Counted from the stretch's first letter, positions 1 through 6,075 are shown. The stretch is DNA of 6,095 nucleotides from W0P33-017 sp963640395 (GCA_963640395.1 CAVHZH010000110.1:1-6095), one strand, 5' to 3'. Numbers and translations: made by a program. The notes: generated from the sequence alone by a model not told the origin.

Positions 1-55
1 GCTTCGCAGCGCAAATCCGGCGCGGGAAACGCTTTAATCAGCGTTTCCCTAGATT
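1..55. repeat. Dispersed hairpin repeat, left copy (inverted relative to 5980-6034)
   Basis: These 55 bases are the reverse complement of 5980-6034 with two mismatches (positions 25 and 49 here). Within the copy, 24-33 (GGGAAACGCT) and 40-49 (AGCGTTTCCC) form a perfect 10-bp stem around the 6-base loop TTAATC. The repeat may continue beyond the left window edge. It begins 16 bases after the cbiD stop codon, so its hairpin would be at the 3' end of the cbiD transcript. No U-tract follows the stem on the minus strand, so a standard intrinsic terminator is not supported, although a role in 3'-end stability is possible. No transposase or target-site duplication is visible. The best description is an intergenic repeat family of REP or MITE type; the family is not recognised. 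Confidence 0.85.
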
Positions 56-71
56 CCACGTTTGCTGCGCC

Positions 72-1157
72 CTACAGCTCCCCAAAACGGTTTGAAAACA
101 ACACAACCCGTGCCTCCATCTGTTCGCCTGCCCGCTGCTGCAGATAATACGCGGCGCGCTCCTTGACGGCTGCCATCACTGCCTGCAATGCCTGATGCCC
201 GTCAAGGATCTGCAACGCATCCTCGGTTGTGACCGCATCGAATAGCTGCCGCAGGATCTCACCGGACACACCGGCGCGCACCCCCGCAGACACGAGCAGA
301 TCAATTCTGGCGTCTGCCTGCCTCGAATGCGTCTGGAAAATGCCCCCCGATAACTTCACGAGCTTTCCGATATGTCCGACAAGCAGTAGATCGCGGAAAC
401 CGAGTGCACCTGCCATATCCACCGCATCACCGATATAGTTCGAGCATTTAACCGCTGTATCTGCATCTATTTTATATGATTCACGCAAAAAGTCCAGCCC
501 ATAATTGCCCGGCACGAGTACCACCCTCTGGCTGCCCTCGGCACGCCGCATGGACAGCTCCGCGCGGATCGTCCGCTTTAATGCATCCTCGCTCATCGGC
601 TCGACGATCCCGCTCGTCCCGAGCACAGACAGTCCGCCCTCGATACCGAGCCGCGGATTGAACGTCTTTGCCGCAAGCGCTACACCATCCGGGATCTCGA
701 TCGTGATACAGATGCCGGTGTGTGCCGCATCCAGTGCATCGATCACGCGCTGCACCTCCCTCGTGATCATTTCGCGCGGCACATGGTTGATCGCAGCCTC
801 CCCGACCGGCTGGTCAAGCCCGGGACGTGTCACGATTCCGACACCGATGCCTCCCCGGATGTGCACACCCGGCTGTTCAGATAATTCTGCAACTGCATAA
901 ACATAGATCCCATTCGTAATATCCGGGTCATCGCCCGCATCCTTTTTGACTGCACAGCGCACCCGCTGCTCCTGCATGGAAATCTGCTCAATATCCAGAA
1001 CCAGTGAAATCCCCTTTGGTGTCTCGATCACTGCCTCCGTGACCGCATTCCCGGTCAAAAGCATCTGTACCGCTGCCGCCGACGCTGCCGCCGCGCAACT
1101 GCCTGTCGTATATCCAAATCGTAAGCCCTGTTCATTTTTCGGTAATCTGGTACTCAT
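72..1157 (-). CDS. cbiD: Cobalt-precorrin-5B C1-methyltransferase CbiD
   Basis: CbiD uses S-adenosylmethionine to methylate C-1 of cobalt-precorrin-5B in the anaerobic (early cobalt insertion) route to the corrin ring; it is cytosolic. The 361-residue length is usual for the family. Family blocks are present in order: the glycine/alanine-rich N-terminus FGYTTGSCAAAA (about 14-25), KKDAGDDPDITNG (71-83), IVTRPGLDQPVGE (108-120), NPRLGIEGGLSVLGTSGIV (167-185), VLVPGNYG (213-220), and the long signature around GHIGKLVKLSGGIFQTHSR (261-279). The ATG at 1157 is preferred; a GTG directly before it (1160) would add one residue. The ribosome binding site is weak (AGCAGG). The gene lies 47 bp after the corrinoid-activation gene with no terminator visible between them, so the two are probably co-transcribed. 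No other corrin biosynthesis gene is in the window, so cbiD is separated from its usual cluster at least on this side. Confidence 0.96.
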   Translation of the reverse strand: MSTRLPKNEQGLRFGYTTGSCAAAASAAAVQMLLTGNAVTEAVIETPKGISLVLDIEQISMQEQRVRCAVKKDAGDDPDITNGIYVYAVAELSEQPGVHIRGGIGVGIVTRPGLDQPVGEAAINHVPREMITREVQRVIDALDAAHTGICITIEIPDGVALAAKTFNPRLGIEGGLSVLGTSGIVEPMSEDALKRTIRAELSMRRAEGSQRVVLVPGNYGLDFLRESYKIDADTAVKCSNYIGDAVDMAGALGFRDLLLVGHIGKLVKLSGGIFQTHSRQADARIDLLVSAGVRAGVSGEILRQLFDAVTTEDALQILDGHQALQAVMAAVKERAAYYLQQRAGEQMEARVVLFSNRFGEL

Positions 1158-1204
1158 CACTGCCTGCTTTCTATGCTATAACCCTACATCTGTAACTAAC
1201 AAGC

Positions 1205-3484
1205 CTATAAACCCATGTACTTTAGATAATTTTCTTCAAACTCCGGCTGCTCTGCCAGCACAAGCTGTCTGCACTGTGCCAGCAGCCTGTCACACTGCGC
1301 ATCGACAGGCGCATGTACACCCGCATAGACAGCCCCGCCCAGACTGCTGTTGCCGACTGCCCGTATCCGTCCGGCAAACTGCTCCGGCAAAAGCCCGGTA
1401 CAAACAGCCGCCTGCTCGTCCATGCGCACGCCGAAGCCACCCGCCAGATATACCTGCGCCACAGCATCTGCATCTGCCCCGGCTGCCGTAAGCAGCGCCT
1501 CGATACCCGCGCGTATCGCTCCCTTTGCGAGCTGGAAGGCACGCACATCTGCCTGCGTAAAGCAAATGTCTGTTCCGTCTATTTTTTTTGCAAGTGCATA
1601 ACCACGCAGTCTGTGCGCATCCGTTACATACAATCCGGTCTCGTCGATGAGCCCATGTGTCCGCAGCTCACTCACCAGCTCCAGTACACCGCTGCCACAG
1701 ATACCAACCGGCGGAGCATCCGCGATCGTGCGCACCTGCGGCTGACCTGCCGCTCCCAGCCGCACACTGCTGACCGCGCCCGAAATGCTCGCACATCCGT
1801 GGCTGATACCGCCGCCCTCAAACGCCGGTCCAGCCGCCGCACTGGTCACATAGACAACACCCTCATGGCGCAGCGCCATCTCGCCGTTTGTTCCCACATC
1901 GAGTAACAGCACCGTTTCCTTCCCCTGATCCATGCCGAGCGCCAGCATACCGGAGACAATATCGCCTCCCACAAATGCCGACACCGCAGGCAGGATGTCT
2001 ACCGGACAGTCATATCCGGTATCTCCCAAAATCCGCAAAGCATCCGCGTGTATCCATCCGGCATTTACCGGCACAAACGGTGCCCTGCCGAGCGTCTCGC
2101 ACGAATAGCCCATGAGCAGATGTACCATCGTCATATTCGCCGCGATCACGATCCGGTGAATCTGCGTTTTTGGCACGTCCGCCTGTGCGCACAGCTTTTC
2201 CAGCAAGTCTCGCACATCCTCCTGCAGCAATTCCTGCAGCCGCGCGCGTTTTCCATGCACGGAGGCATCTATGCGGCTGAGCACATCAGCGCCGAAATCC
2301 CTGCCATGATTGACCGCCGTCACCGTACAGTGTGCATCTGCGGCTCCCCCGCTGCAACCATACAGACAGGCAGCCAGTGTCGTTGTTCCGATATCCACCG
2401 CGATCTGATAGCCTGCCGGATCTATTTTAAATACCTCCTGCGGCATAGGTGCTGACGCAGTGGTGCCAATGGAGGCACTGGCAGCGATGCGCTGGTCTCC
2501 CCTCGCAAGGATACGGATACGCAAATTGTCCATCGGGCGCGCCACGCATGCCAGACGCACGCCGGATGCCAGTTCCCGTTCGGTTAAATACTGCCGATCC
2601 GCCGGTGTGACCTCCAGCTCCCCGCTGACAAGCCGTACCCAGCACTTTCCGCACCGTCCGCTGCCGCCGCACGGCGCATCCACGCGGATGCCGTTCTCCC
2701 GCAGCACCGATAGCAGCGGCTGTCCCGCCGCGCATATGATCTTTTTTCCGCGATCCTCTACAACGATCTGTATCTGTTTTTCCTGCATATGATGCCCTTT
2801 CTCCTGACCGCTATGCTTTGCTCCGCTTCCCATGTCATTTTTTACTCCGGTCTGTTTTCGTTTTTCCTGCCGTATCCCGCAGTCCGTTTTGCTGCACGCT
2901 GCACAGTCATGCCCCGCCGCAAACCGGCTGCAATCCTGATCCAGACGCAGCAGATAGCACATCGATTTTTCCGGATACAGCATCCCGCCCGCCGTAAGAC
3001 ACACGCCAAAATCCGTCTCTCCAAAAAACCGCTCACAGATCCAGCGCTGTGCCTCGCCCGGCAGTTGTGCAAACGGCTCCAGCCGCGCACCGATACCAAG
3101 CTGCTGCTCCTTACACCACACGCGCAGCCGCTCCTGCAGCTTGCGATCCGCCGCAAACAGCCACGCACTTTGCAGCGCATCAGATACCAGCGCATCTAAA
3201 TGCTCCCCGCGTGTACACAGCCTTCGCACCTCATCCGCGCCTGCGCTGCCGAGTGTCAGCACAACGGCTAACAGTCCGCAGCCCGCCGGGATTCCATAGC
3301 CGGCCAATGTCTCATCCGCCGTGACCCGCGCCACATAAGCGACCGGCTGCACCTGTGCGCGCAGCCGCCCGAGCTGCCTTTTATAGCACGGATACCACGC
3401 ATCCGCCGCTCCCGGATTCCGATCACCCAAAACCTGCCTTACCTGTTCATACTCCGGCAGCGTTGTCAGTTTCACACATTTCAT
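1205..3484 (-). CDS. Corrinoid-enzyme reductive activator: MetH-activation-like domain + [2Fe-2S] ferredoxin + RamA/RACE-type ASKHA ATPase
   Basis: The protein has 759 residues in three parts. Residues 1-205 resemble the activation region of B12-dependent methionine synthase, including YPEKSM (170-175), and end in a cysteine cluster (C185, C194, C197, C202). A charged linker (about 206-235) follows. Residues 236-330 are a [2Fe-2S] ferredoxin with C272-x5-C278-x2-C281-x31-C313. Residues 360-759 are the ASKHA-fold ATPase of the RamA/DUF4445 family: phosphate motif AVDIGTTTL (362-370), LLLDVGTNGEMAL (526-538), GGISHGCASISGAV (558-571), ICGSGVLELV (595-604), YLAGGFGVRMD (679-689). Family members use ATP and a low-potential Fe-S centre to reduce Co(II) corrinoid back to Co(I). 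The target here is inferred, with a MetH lacking its own activation domain a good candidate. The ATG at 3484 is chosen because AAGGA sits 6 nt upstream and it overlaps the preceding stop as ATGA; the in-frame GTG at 3529 is rejected. Domain calls are firm for parts two and three and good for part one. Confidence 0.9.
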   Translation of the reverse strand: MKCVKLTTLPEYEQVRQVLGDRNPGAADAWYPCYKRQLGRLRAQVQPVAYVARVTADETLAGYGIPAGCGLLAVVLTLGSAGADEVRRLCTRGEHLDALVSDALQSAWLFAADRKLQERLRVWCKEQQLGIGARLEPFAQLPGEAQRWICERFFGETDFGVCLTAGGMLYPEKSMCYLLRLDQDCSRFAAGHDCAACSKTDCGIRQEKRKQTGVKNDMGSGAKHSGQEKGHHMQEKQIQIVVEDRGKKIICAAGQPLLSVLRENGIRVDAPCGGSGRCGKCWVRLVSGELEVTPADRQYLTERELASGVRLACVARPMDNLRIRILARGDQRIAASASIGTTASAPMPQEVFKIDPAGYQIAVDIGTTTLAACLYGCSGGAADAHCTVTAVNHGRDFGADVLSRIDASVHGKRARLQELLQEDVRDLLEKLCAQADVPKTQIHRIVIAANMTMVHLLMGYSCETLGRAPFVPVNAGWIHADALRILGDTGYDCPVDILPAVSAFVGGDIVSGMLALGMDQGKETVLLLDVGTNGEMALRHEGVVYVTSAAAGPAFEGGGISHGCASISGAVSSVRLGAAGQPQVRTIADAPPVGICGSGVLELVSELRTHGLIDETGLYVTDAHRLRGYALAKKIDGTDICFTQADVRAFQLAKGAIRAGIEALLTAAGADADAVAQVYLAGGFGVRMDEQAAVCTGLLPEQFAGRIRAVGNSSLGGAVYAGVHAPVDAQCDRLLAQCRQLVLAEQPEFEENYLKYMGL

Positions 3485-3603
3485 AGAGAATCCTTCGCGT
3501 TTTGCTCCAGCCACTCGCCTACGATCCACGTCAGCTCCTCGATCTGCGGAAATGATTCTGCGCCGTCAAATTTTAATTCCTTACATGCGTTTTCTGCTTT
3601 CAT
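3481..3603 (-). CDS. Small ORF of unknown function, 40 aa, translationally coupled to the corrinoid activator
   Basis: I do not recognise this 40-residue protein. It starts at ATG 3603, 8 nt after a strong AAGGAG site (3617-3612). Its TGA stop shares bases with the ATG of the downstream gene (ATGA, 3484-3481), and the AAGGA serving that gene lies inside its last codons. This arrangement is typical of translational coupling and is the main reason for calling it. It is the first gene after the promoter at 3644-3652. The product is acidic in its second half and probably helical (IEELTWIVGEWLEQNAK), with one cysteine (C7) and two tryptophans. It has no signal peptide or membrane segment. It could be a small partner of the activator, a leader peptide that only delivers ribosomes, or the remnant of a larger gene. 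The frame stays open 23 codons upstream of ATG 3603, but that part overlaps the promoter. Confidence 0.7.
   Translation of the reverse strand: MKAENACKELKFDGAESFPQIEELTWIVGEWLEQNAKDSL
3491..3495 (-). promoter_or_regulatory. Ribosome binding site AAGGA deciding the activator start
   Basis: AAGGA lies 6 nt before ATG 3484, inside the 3' end of the 40-aa ORF. Together with the ATGA overlap it favours ATG 3484 over the in-frame GTG at 3529. Confidence 0.75.
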
Positions 3604-3611
3604 TTTACCTG

Positions 3612-3617
3612 CTCCTT
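3612..3617 (-). promoter_or_regulatory. Ribosome binding site AAGGAG of the 40-aa ORF
   Basis: AAGGAG on the minus strand lies 8 nt before ATG 3603. It fixes the start of the small ORF and rules out the longer open frame that continues upstream through the promoter. Confidence 0.75.
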
Positions 3618-3643
3618 CGCTTTGTATCCGTTTCCATTGCACT

Positions 3644-3652
3644 ATCATAACA
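3644..3652 (-). promoter_or_regulatory. Extended -10 promoter of the small ORF / activator / cbiD unit
   Basis: The minus strand reads TG-T-TATGAT, an extended -10 (TGn plus five of six consensus bases). The TATGAT hexamer is at 3649-3644 and the TG at 3652-3651. The 17-bp-spaced -35 position is poor (GTGATT), which an extended -10 can compensate for. Transcription would start near 3637, giving a leader of about 35 nt, too short for a cobalamin riboswitch. The -35 region falls inside the terminator hairpin of the preceding kinase gene. Called by sequence inspection only. Confidence 0.55.
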
Positions 3653-3653
3653 C

Positions 3654-3683
3654 AAAAAGCCCCGGAAATCACTTCCGGGACTT
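3654..3683 (-). terminator. Intrinsic terminator of the two-component operon
   Basis: On the minus strand, AAGTCCCGGAA (3683-3673) pairs with TTCCGGGGCTT (3667-3657) as an 11-bp stem with one G·U pair and a 5-base loop (GTGAT). The stem runs into a run of five U. It lies about 30 bases past the kinase stop codon at 3714 and separates the regulatory pair from the B12-related unit. Confidence 0.88.
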
Positions 3684-3713
3684 ATCATTTTAGAGGAAAT
3701 ATTGGTTCGGGTG

Positions 3714-5030
3714 TCAAAACACCACTCTGATCTGTGTGCCCTCGCCGAGCCTGCTTTCGAGCTCCAGCCTTGCCCCGTGCTGCTCCACGATATGCTTGAC
3801 GATCGCAAGCCCGAGCCCGGTGCCTCCGGTTGACTTGGAACGGCTCTTATCGACGCGGTAAAACCGTTCAAAAATACGCTCCTGATCTTCCTTTGGAATG
3901 CCGATACCGGTATCCCTGACCGCCAGTACCACATGCTCCTGCTCCTTCGTGACCCATACGCTCACGCTGCCGCCCGCATTGTTATAGCGGATCGCGTTGT
4001 CACACAGGTTGTAGACGAGCTCCTCCATCATTTCTCGGTTCGCATTGACGATGCAGCTCGTTCCATACAAGCTGATCGATACATCGTGCTTCTCTCCGTT
4101 GATCTGGAGCATGTTGACACAGGTCCGCGCGATCTCGTACAGATCCACCTCCTGCGTCATCGGTGCCTGCTCCGATACATCCAGCTCTGACAGGCGGATA
4201 ATATCATTGATCAGAGTGAGCAGGCGCATGGAATTTTTATGGATCTCGGCGGCAAAGCGCACGACATCGTCATCCGTTGCCATCCCATTTTCAATCAGCT
4301 CGGAATAACCGGAAATCGAAGTAAGCGGCGTTTTCAGCTCATGCGAGACATTTGCCGTAAAATTCTGCCGCATTTTCGCATTTTTGATAATATCCTCATG
4401 CTGCTTGCGGATCTTGGTCGTAAACGGGATCATTTCCTTATATACAGTCATCGAATCCAGATGATCCATATCGTTTGCCATCCGCTCGATCGGCTCTAAA
4501 AGCTGCAGCGTCAGATAGTGGGATAAAATCATCCCGATCTCTATGAGCAGGATGCCGATGCCGAAGATCCATGGAAAAATACTTGCAAATACCGACCAGA
4601 TACTGCCGCTCTCCTTGCCGACACGCAAAACAGAACCGTTATCCAGCCGCAGCGCATAATAAAAAAGATTACGGTCGATCGTATCCGAATGGCGGATTGC
4701 CTCGCCGTAACCATTTTTCAGTGCATCTGCGATCTCCGGGCGGTTCTCATGATTATCCATATCCGCAGCATCTGCCTGACTGTCGTACTGCACCGAGCCA
4801 TCCGGATCAACGAGTGTGATACGCACATCGGTATCGGACAGCGTATACTCCTTCTGCTCGGTGATATTGTCAAACAACTGTGCATGCTGCAGCACATATG
4901 TGTAGGAGCGCAGGTCTGCCAGCACTTCTTTTTTAAATAATTCATAATAGGCCATCGTCGCCAGTATCAGTGTCAGGACGACAGACATCACTGTCAGCAA
5001 TACAAAGCGCGCATTGATCTTTCTTTTCAT
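3714..5030 (-). CDS. Membrane sensor histidine kinase, PhoR-like
   Basis: This 438-residue kinase senses an unknown signal across the membrane and phosphorylates its partner regulator, encoded just upstream. Order of parts: transmembrane helix 1 (about 8-28); an extracytoplasmic domain of about 115 residues that looks like the single Cache/PAS-like sensor of Gram-positive PhoR-type kinases (VRITLVDPDGSVQYDSQADA, 69-88); transmembrane helix 2 (about 146-172); a linker; the dimerisation/phosphoacceptor helix with H230 in NVSHELKTPLTSISGYSE; and the ATPase domain with N box NLCDNAIRYN (341-350), G1 DTGIGIP (373-379), F box FERFYRVDKSRS (387-398) and G2 GGTGLGLAI (402-410). All catalytic motifs are intact. 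ATG 5030 is chosen because GGGGA (5042-5038) is 7 nt upstream; ATG 5036 is too close to it and TTG 5048 has no good site. The PhoR likeness does not prove phosphate sensing. Confidence 0.94.
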   Translation of the reverse strand: MKRKINARFVLLTVMSVVLTLILATMAYYELFKKEVLADLRSYTYVLQHAQLFDNITEQKEYTLSDTDVRITLVDPDGSVQYDSQADAADMDNHENRPEIADALKNGYGEAIRHSDTIDRNLFYYALRLDNGSVLRVGKESGSIWSVFASIFPWIFGIGILLIEIGMILSHYLTLQLLEPIERMANDMDHLDSMTVYKEMIPFTTKIRKQHEDIIKNAKMRQNFTANVSHELKTPLTSISGYSELIENGMATDDDVVRFAAEIHKNSMRLLTLINDIIRLSELDVSEQAPMTQEVDLYEIARTCVNMLQINGEKHDVSISLYGTSCIVNANREMMEELVYNLCDNAIRYNNAGGSVSVWVTKEQEHVVLAVRDTGIGIPKEDQERIFERFYRVDKSRSKSTGGTGLGLAIVKHIVEQHGARLELESRLGEGTQIRVVF

Positions 5031-5037
5031 ATGCATG

Positions 5038-5042
5038 TCCCC
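5038..5042 (-). promoter_or_regulatory. Ribosome binding site GGGGA deciding the kinase start
   Basis: GGGGA lies 7 nt before ATG 5030 in the 18-bp gap after the regulator stop. The spacing favours this ATG over ATG 5036, which would be 1 nt away, and TTG 5048, which lies upstream of the site. Confidence 0.65.
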
Positions 5043-5048
5043 AAACAA

Positions 5049-5720
5049 TCACTCCAGCCGATAACCGACATTGCGCACGGTCTTGATATGGTTGCCATAA
5101 TCACCGATCTTCTGGCGCAGCGTCTTGATATGCATATCGAGCGTGCGGCTCTCGCCCTCGTAGTCGGTTCCCCACACCTTACTCATCAGTGTTTCCCGCT
5201 GCAATACGATCCCTGCATTCTGCATGAAAATACGCAGCAGCTCAAATTCTTTGAAGGTCAGCTCGACCGTCTGACCCTCCACGCACACGCGGTGCTTCTC
5301 CAGATCCATCTGCAAGCCCTGAAACTGCAATACAGCATCCTCCTGAAGCCCACTGGTGCGACGCAGCAACGCTTTGACGCGTGAGATCAGCTCCATCACG
5401 CCAAACGGCTTGGCGATATAATCATCCGCTCCCTGATCGAGCCCTTTGACCTTGTCGATCTCGGTCGTTTTTGCCGTGACCATGATGATCGGCAGCCGTC
5501 TGGTCTCTACGCGCGCGCGCAGATCCTTTAAGATATCGAGTCCGTCCCGATCCGGAAGCATGATGTCAAGCAGCACGAGATTCGGCAGCACGCGCTCTAT
5601 CCGCTTGTAAAAATCGGCTGCACATGCGAAATCCTCCACCTCATAGCCGGAATTTTTCAATGCGAAGCTCTCGATCTCCCGAATATTCTGATCATCCTCT
5701 ACTACATAAATCGTTGCCAT
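5049..5720 (-). CDS. OmpR/PhoB-family response regulator
   Basis: This is a 223-residue two-domain DNA-binding regulator. The receiver domain (1-120) has the acidic pocket E8-D9-D10, phosphoacceptor D52 in LLDIMLPDRDG, T82 and K104 (AKPFG), so it should be phosphorylated normally. The C-terminal winged helix (about 124-223) carries LTFKEFELLRIFMQN, the recognition region around GESRTLDMHIKTLRQKIG, and the closing hairpin VRNVGYRLE. ATG 5720 follows an AGGA site with normal spacing. It is the first gene of the operon and is followed 18 bp later by the kinase, its obvious partner. It resembles PhoP/PhoB-type regulators in Gram-positive bacteria, but regulon and signal cannot be told from the sequence. 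Regulators of this family often bind direct repeats upstream of their own promoter; none was clearly found here. Confidence 0.95.
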   Translation of the reverse strand: MATIYVVEDDQNIREIESFALKNSGYEVEDFACAADFYKRIERVLPNLVLLDIMLPDRDGLDILKDLRARVETRRLPIIMVTAKTTEIDKVKGLDQGADDYIAKPFGVMELISRVKALLRRTSGLQEDAVLQFQGLQMDLEKHRVCVEGQTVELTFKEFELLRIFMQNAGIVLQRETLMSKVWGTDYEGESRTLDMHIKTLRQKIGDYGNHIKTVRNVGYRLE

Positions 5721-5766
5721 GTTATCATCCTTTTGTTTAAATTAGGCATTTGCGAAACTATTTTGT

Positions 5767-5795
5767 ATTATGCTGGCTTTTGGCTGCGGTCACAA
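5767..5795 (-). promoter_or_regulatory. Sigma-70-type promoter of the two-component operon
   Basis: On the minus strand, TTGTGA (5795-5790, four of six -35 bases) and CATAAT (5772-5767, five of six -10 bases) are separated by exactly 17 bp. The start would be near 5760, leaving a leader of about 40 nt before ATG 5720. One arm of the 21-bp inverted repeat covers the -35 hexamer. Confidence 0.6.
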
Positions 5796-5800
5796 CAGCT
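5780..5800 (-). repeat. Inverted-repeat arm over the -35 element (partner at 5882-5902)
   Basis: On the minus strand this 21-mer matches the plus strand of 5882-5902 with three mismatches. The shared core is TGTGACCGC. It contains the -35 of the regulator promoter. It may be an operator half, or a chance or relic repeat. Confidence 0.55.
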
Positions 5801-5979
5801 ATACGTTATGTTTTTGGTCATGCGCGCACATGTATCAAAGTACTCGTACTTCACCATGCAATTGGAGCAGTCTGATCGGGATGCTGCTGTGACCGCTGCC
5901 AAGTGAGAAAACATCCCAGATGCACTTGCGGGAGCTGCAAATGCGAAGCCCCGTGTTCACATGCCTCAAAACACCTTTT
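5801..5979. other. Intergenic stretch with no supported gene
   Basis: This is the middle of the 375-bp region upstream of the regulator. No tRNA, rRNA or known riboswitch fold is recognisable. It holds a short palindrome, AAGTAC-TC-GTACTT (5838-5851), and the distal arm of the 21-bp inverted repeat. Short open frames exist on both strands, but none has a ribosome binding site. Confidence 0.5.
5882..5902 (+). repeat. Inverted-repeat arm, distal (partner at 5780-5800)
   Basis: Matches the reverse complement of 5780-5800 at 18 of 21 positions, with 81 bp between the arms. No -10 element lies downstream of this copy on the plus strand, so it is not a second promoter of the same kind. Confidence 0.55.
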
Positions 5980-6034
5980 AATCTAAGGAAACGCTGATTA
6001 AAGCGTTTCACGCGCCGGATTTGCGCTGCGAAGC
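5980..6034. repeat. Dispersed hairpin repeat, right copy (inverted relative to 1-55)
   Basis: Reverse complement of 1-55 with two mismatches in 55 bases. It contains the stem GAAACGCT (5988-5995) / AGCGTTTC (6002-6009) around the loop GATTAA. Both differences from the left copy fall in the outer part of the stem and shorten it here from 10 to 8 Watson-Crick pairs. Just outside, CGGATTTGC (6016-6024) pairs with GCAAATCCG (6048-6056), so the repeat may extend as a larger folded unit to about 6060. It lies upstream of the two-component operon. Confidence 0.85.
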
Positions 6035-6075
6035 AGCAATTTCCCATGCAAATCCGTGCGATCCGCCGGAGGCTG

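Noticed and set aside
24..49. Hairpin after cbiD as an intrinsic terminator
   Set aside because: The 10-bp stem is real, but no U-tract follows it on the minus strand and the same hairpin is part of a repeat found elsewhere in the window. Listed as a repeat instead.
946..2455. Long plus-strand open frames (for example 946-1491, 1313-1906 and 2048-2455)
   Set aside because: They are antisense to cbiD and the corrinoid activator, whose family motifs are unambiguous. Their translations are arginine-, proline- or cysteine-rich, as expected for antisense frames of GC-rich genes, and resemble no family.
3485..3529. Upstream GTG start adding 15 residues to the corrinoid activator
   Set aside because: ATG 3484 has a well-spaced AAGGA and an ATGA overlap with the preceding small ORF, while the extension lies wholly inside that ORF.
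3604..3660. Cobalamin riboswitch ahead of the B12-related unit
   Set aside because: The predicted leader is about 35 nt and the whole gap to the terminator is under 60 nt, far too short for the known riboswitch fold. No B12-box-like sequence was seen.
5031..5048. TTG start giving the kinase six more residues
   Set aside because: The GGGGA site lies downstream of this TTG and is correctly spaced only for ATG 5030.
5835..6047. 70-residue open frame on the minus strand upstream of the regulator
   Set aside because: It runs through the dispersed repeat hairpin, has no ribosome binding site and its product has no recognisable domain. It is most likely an open frame created by the repeat.
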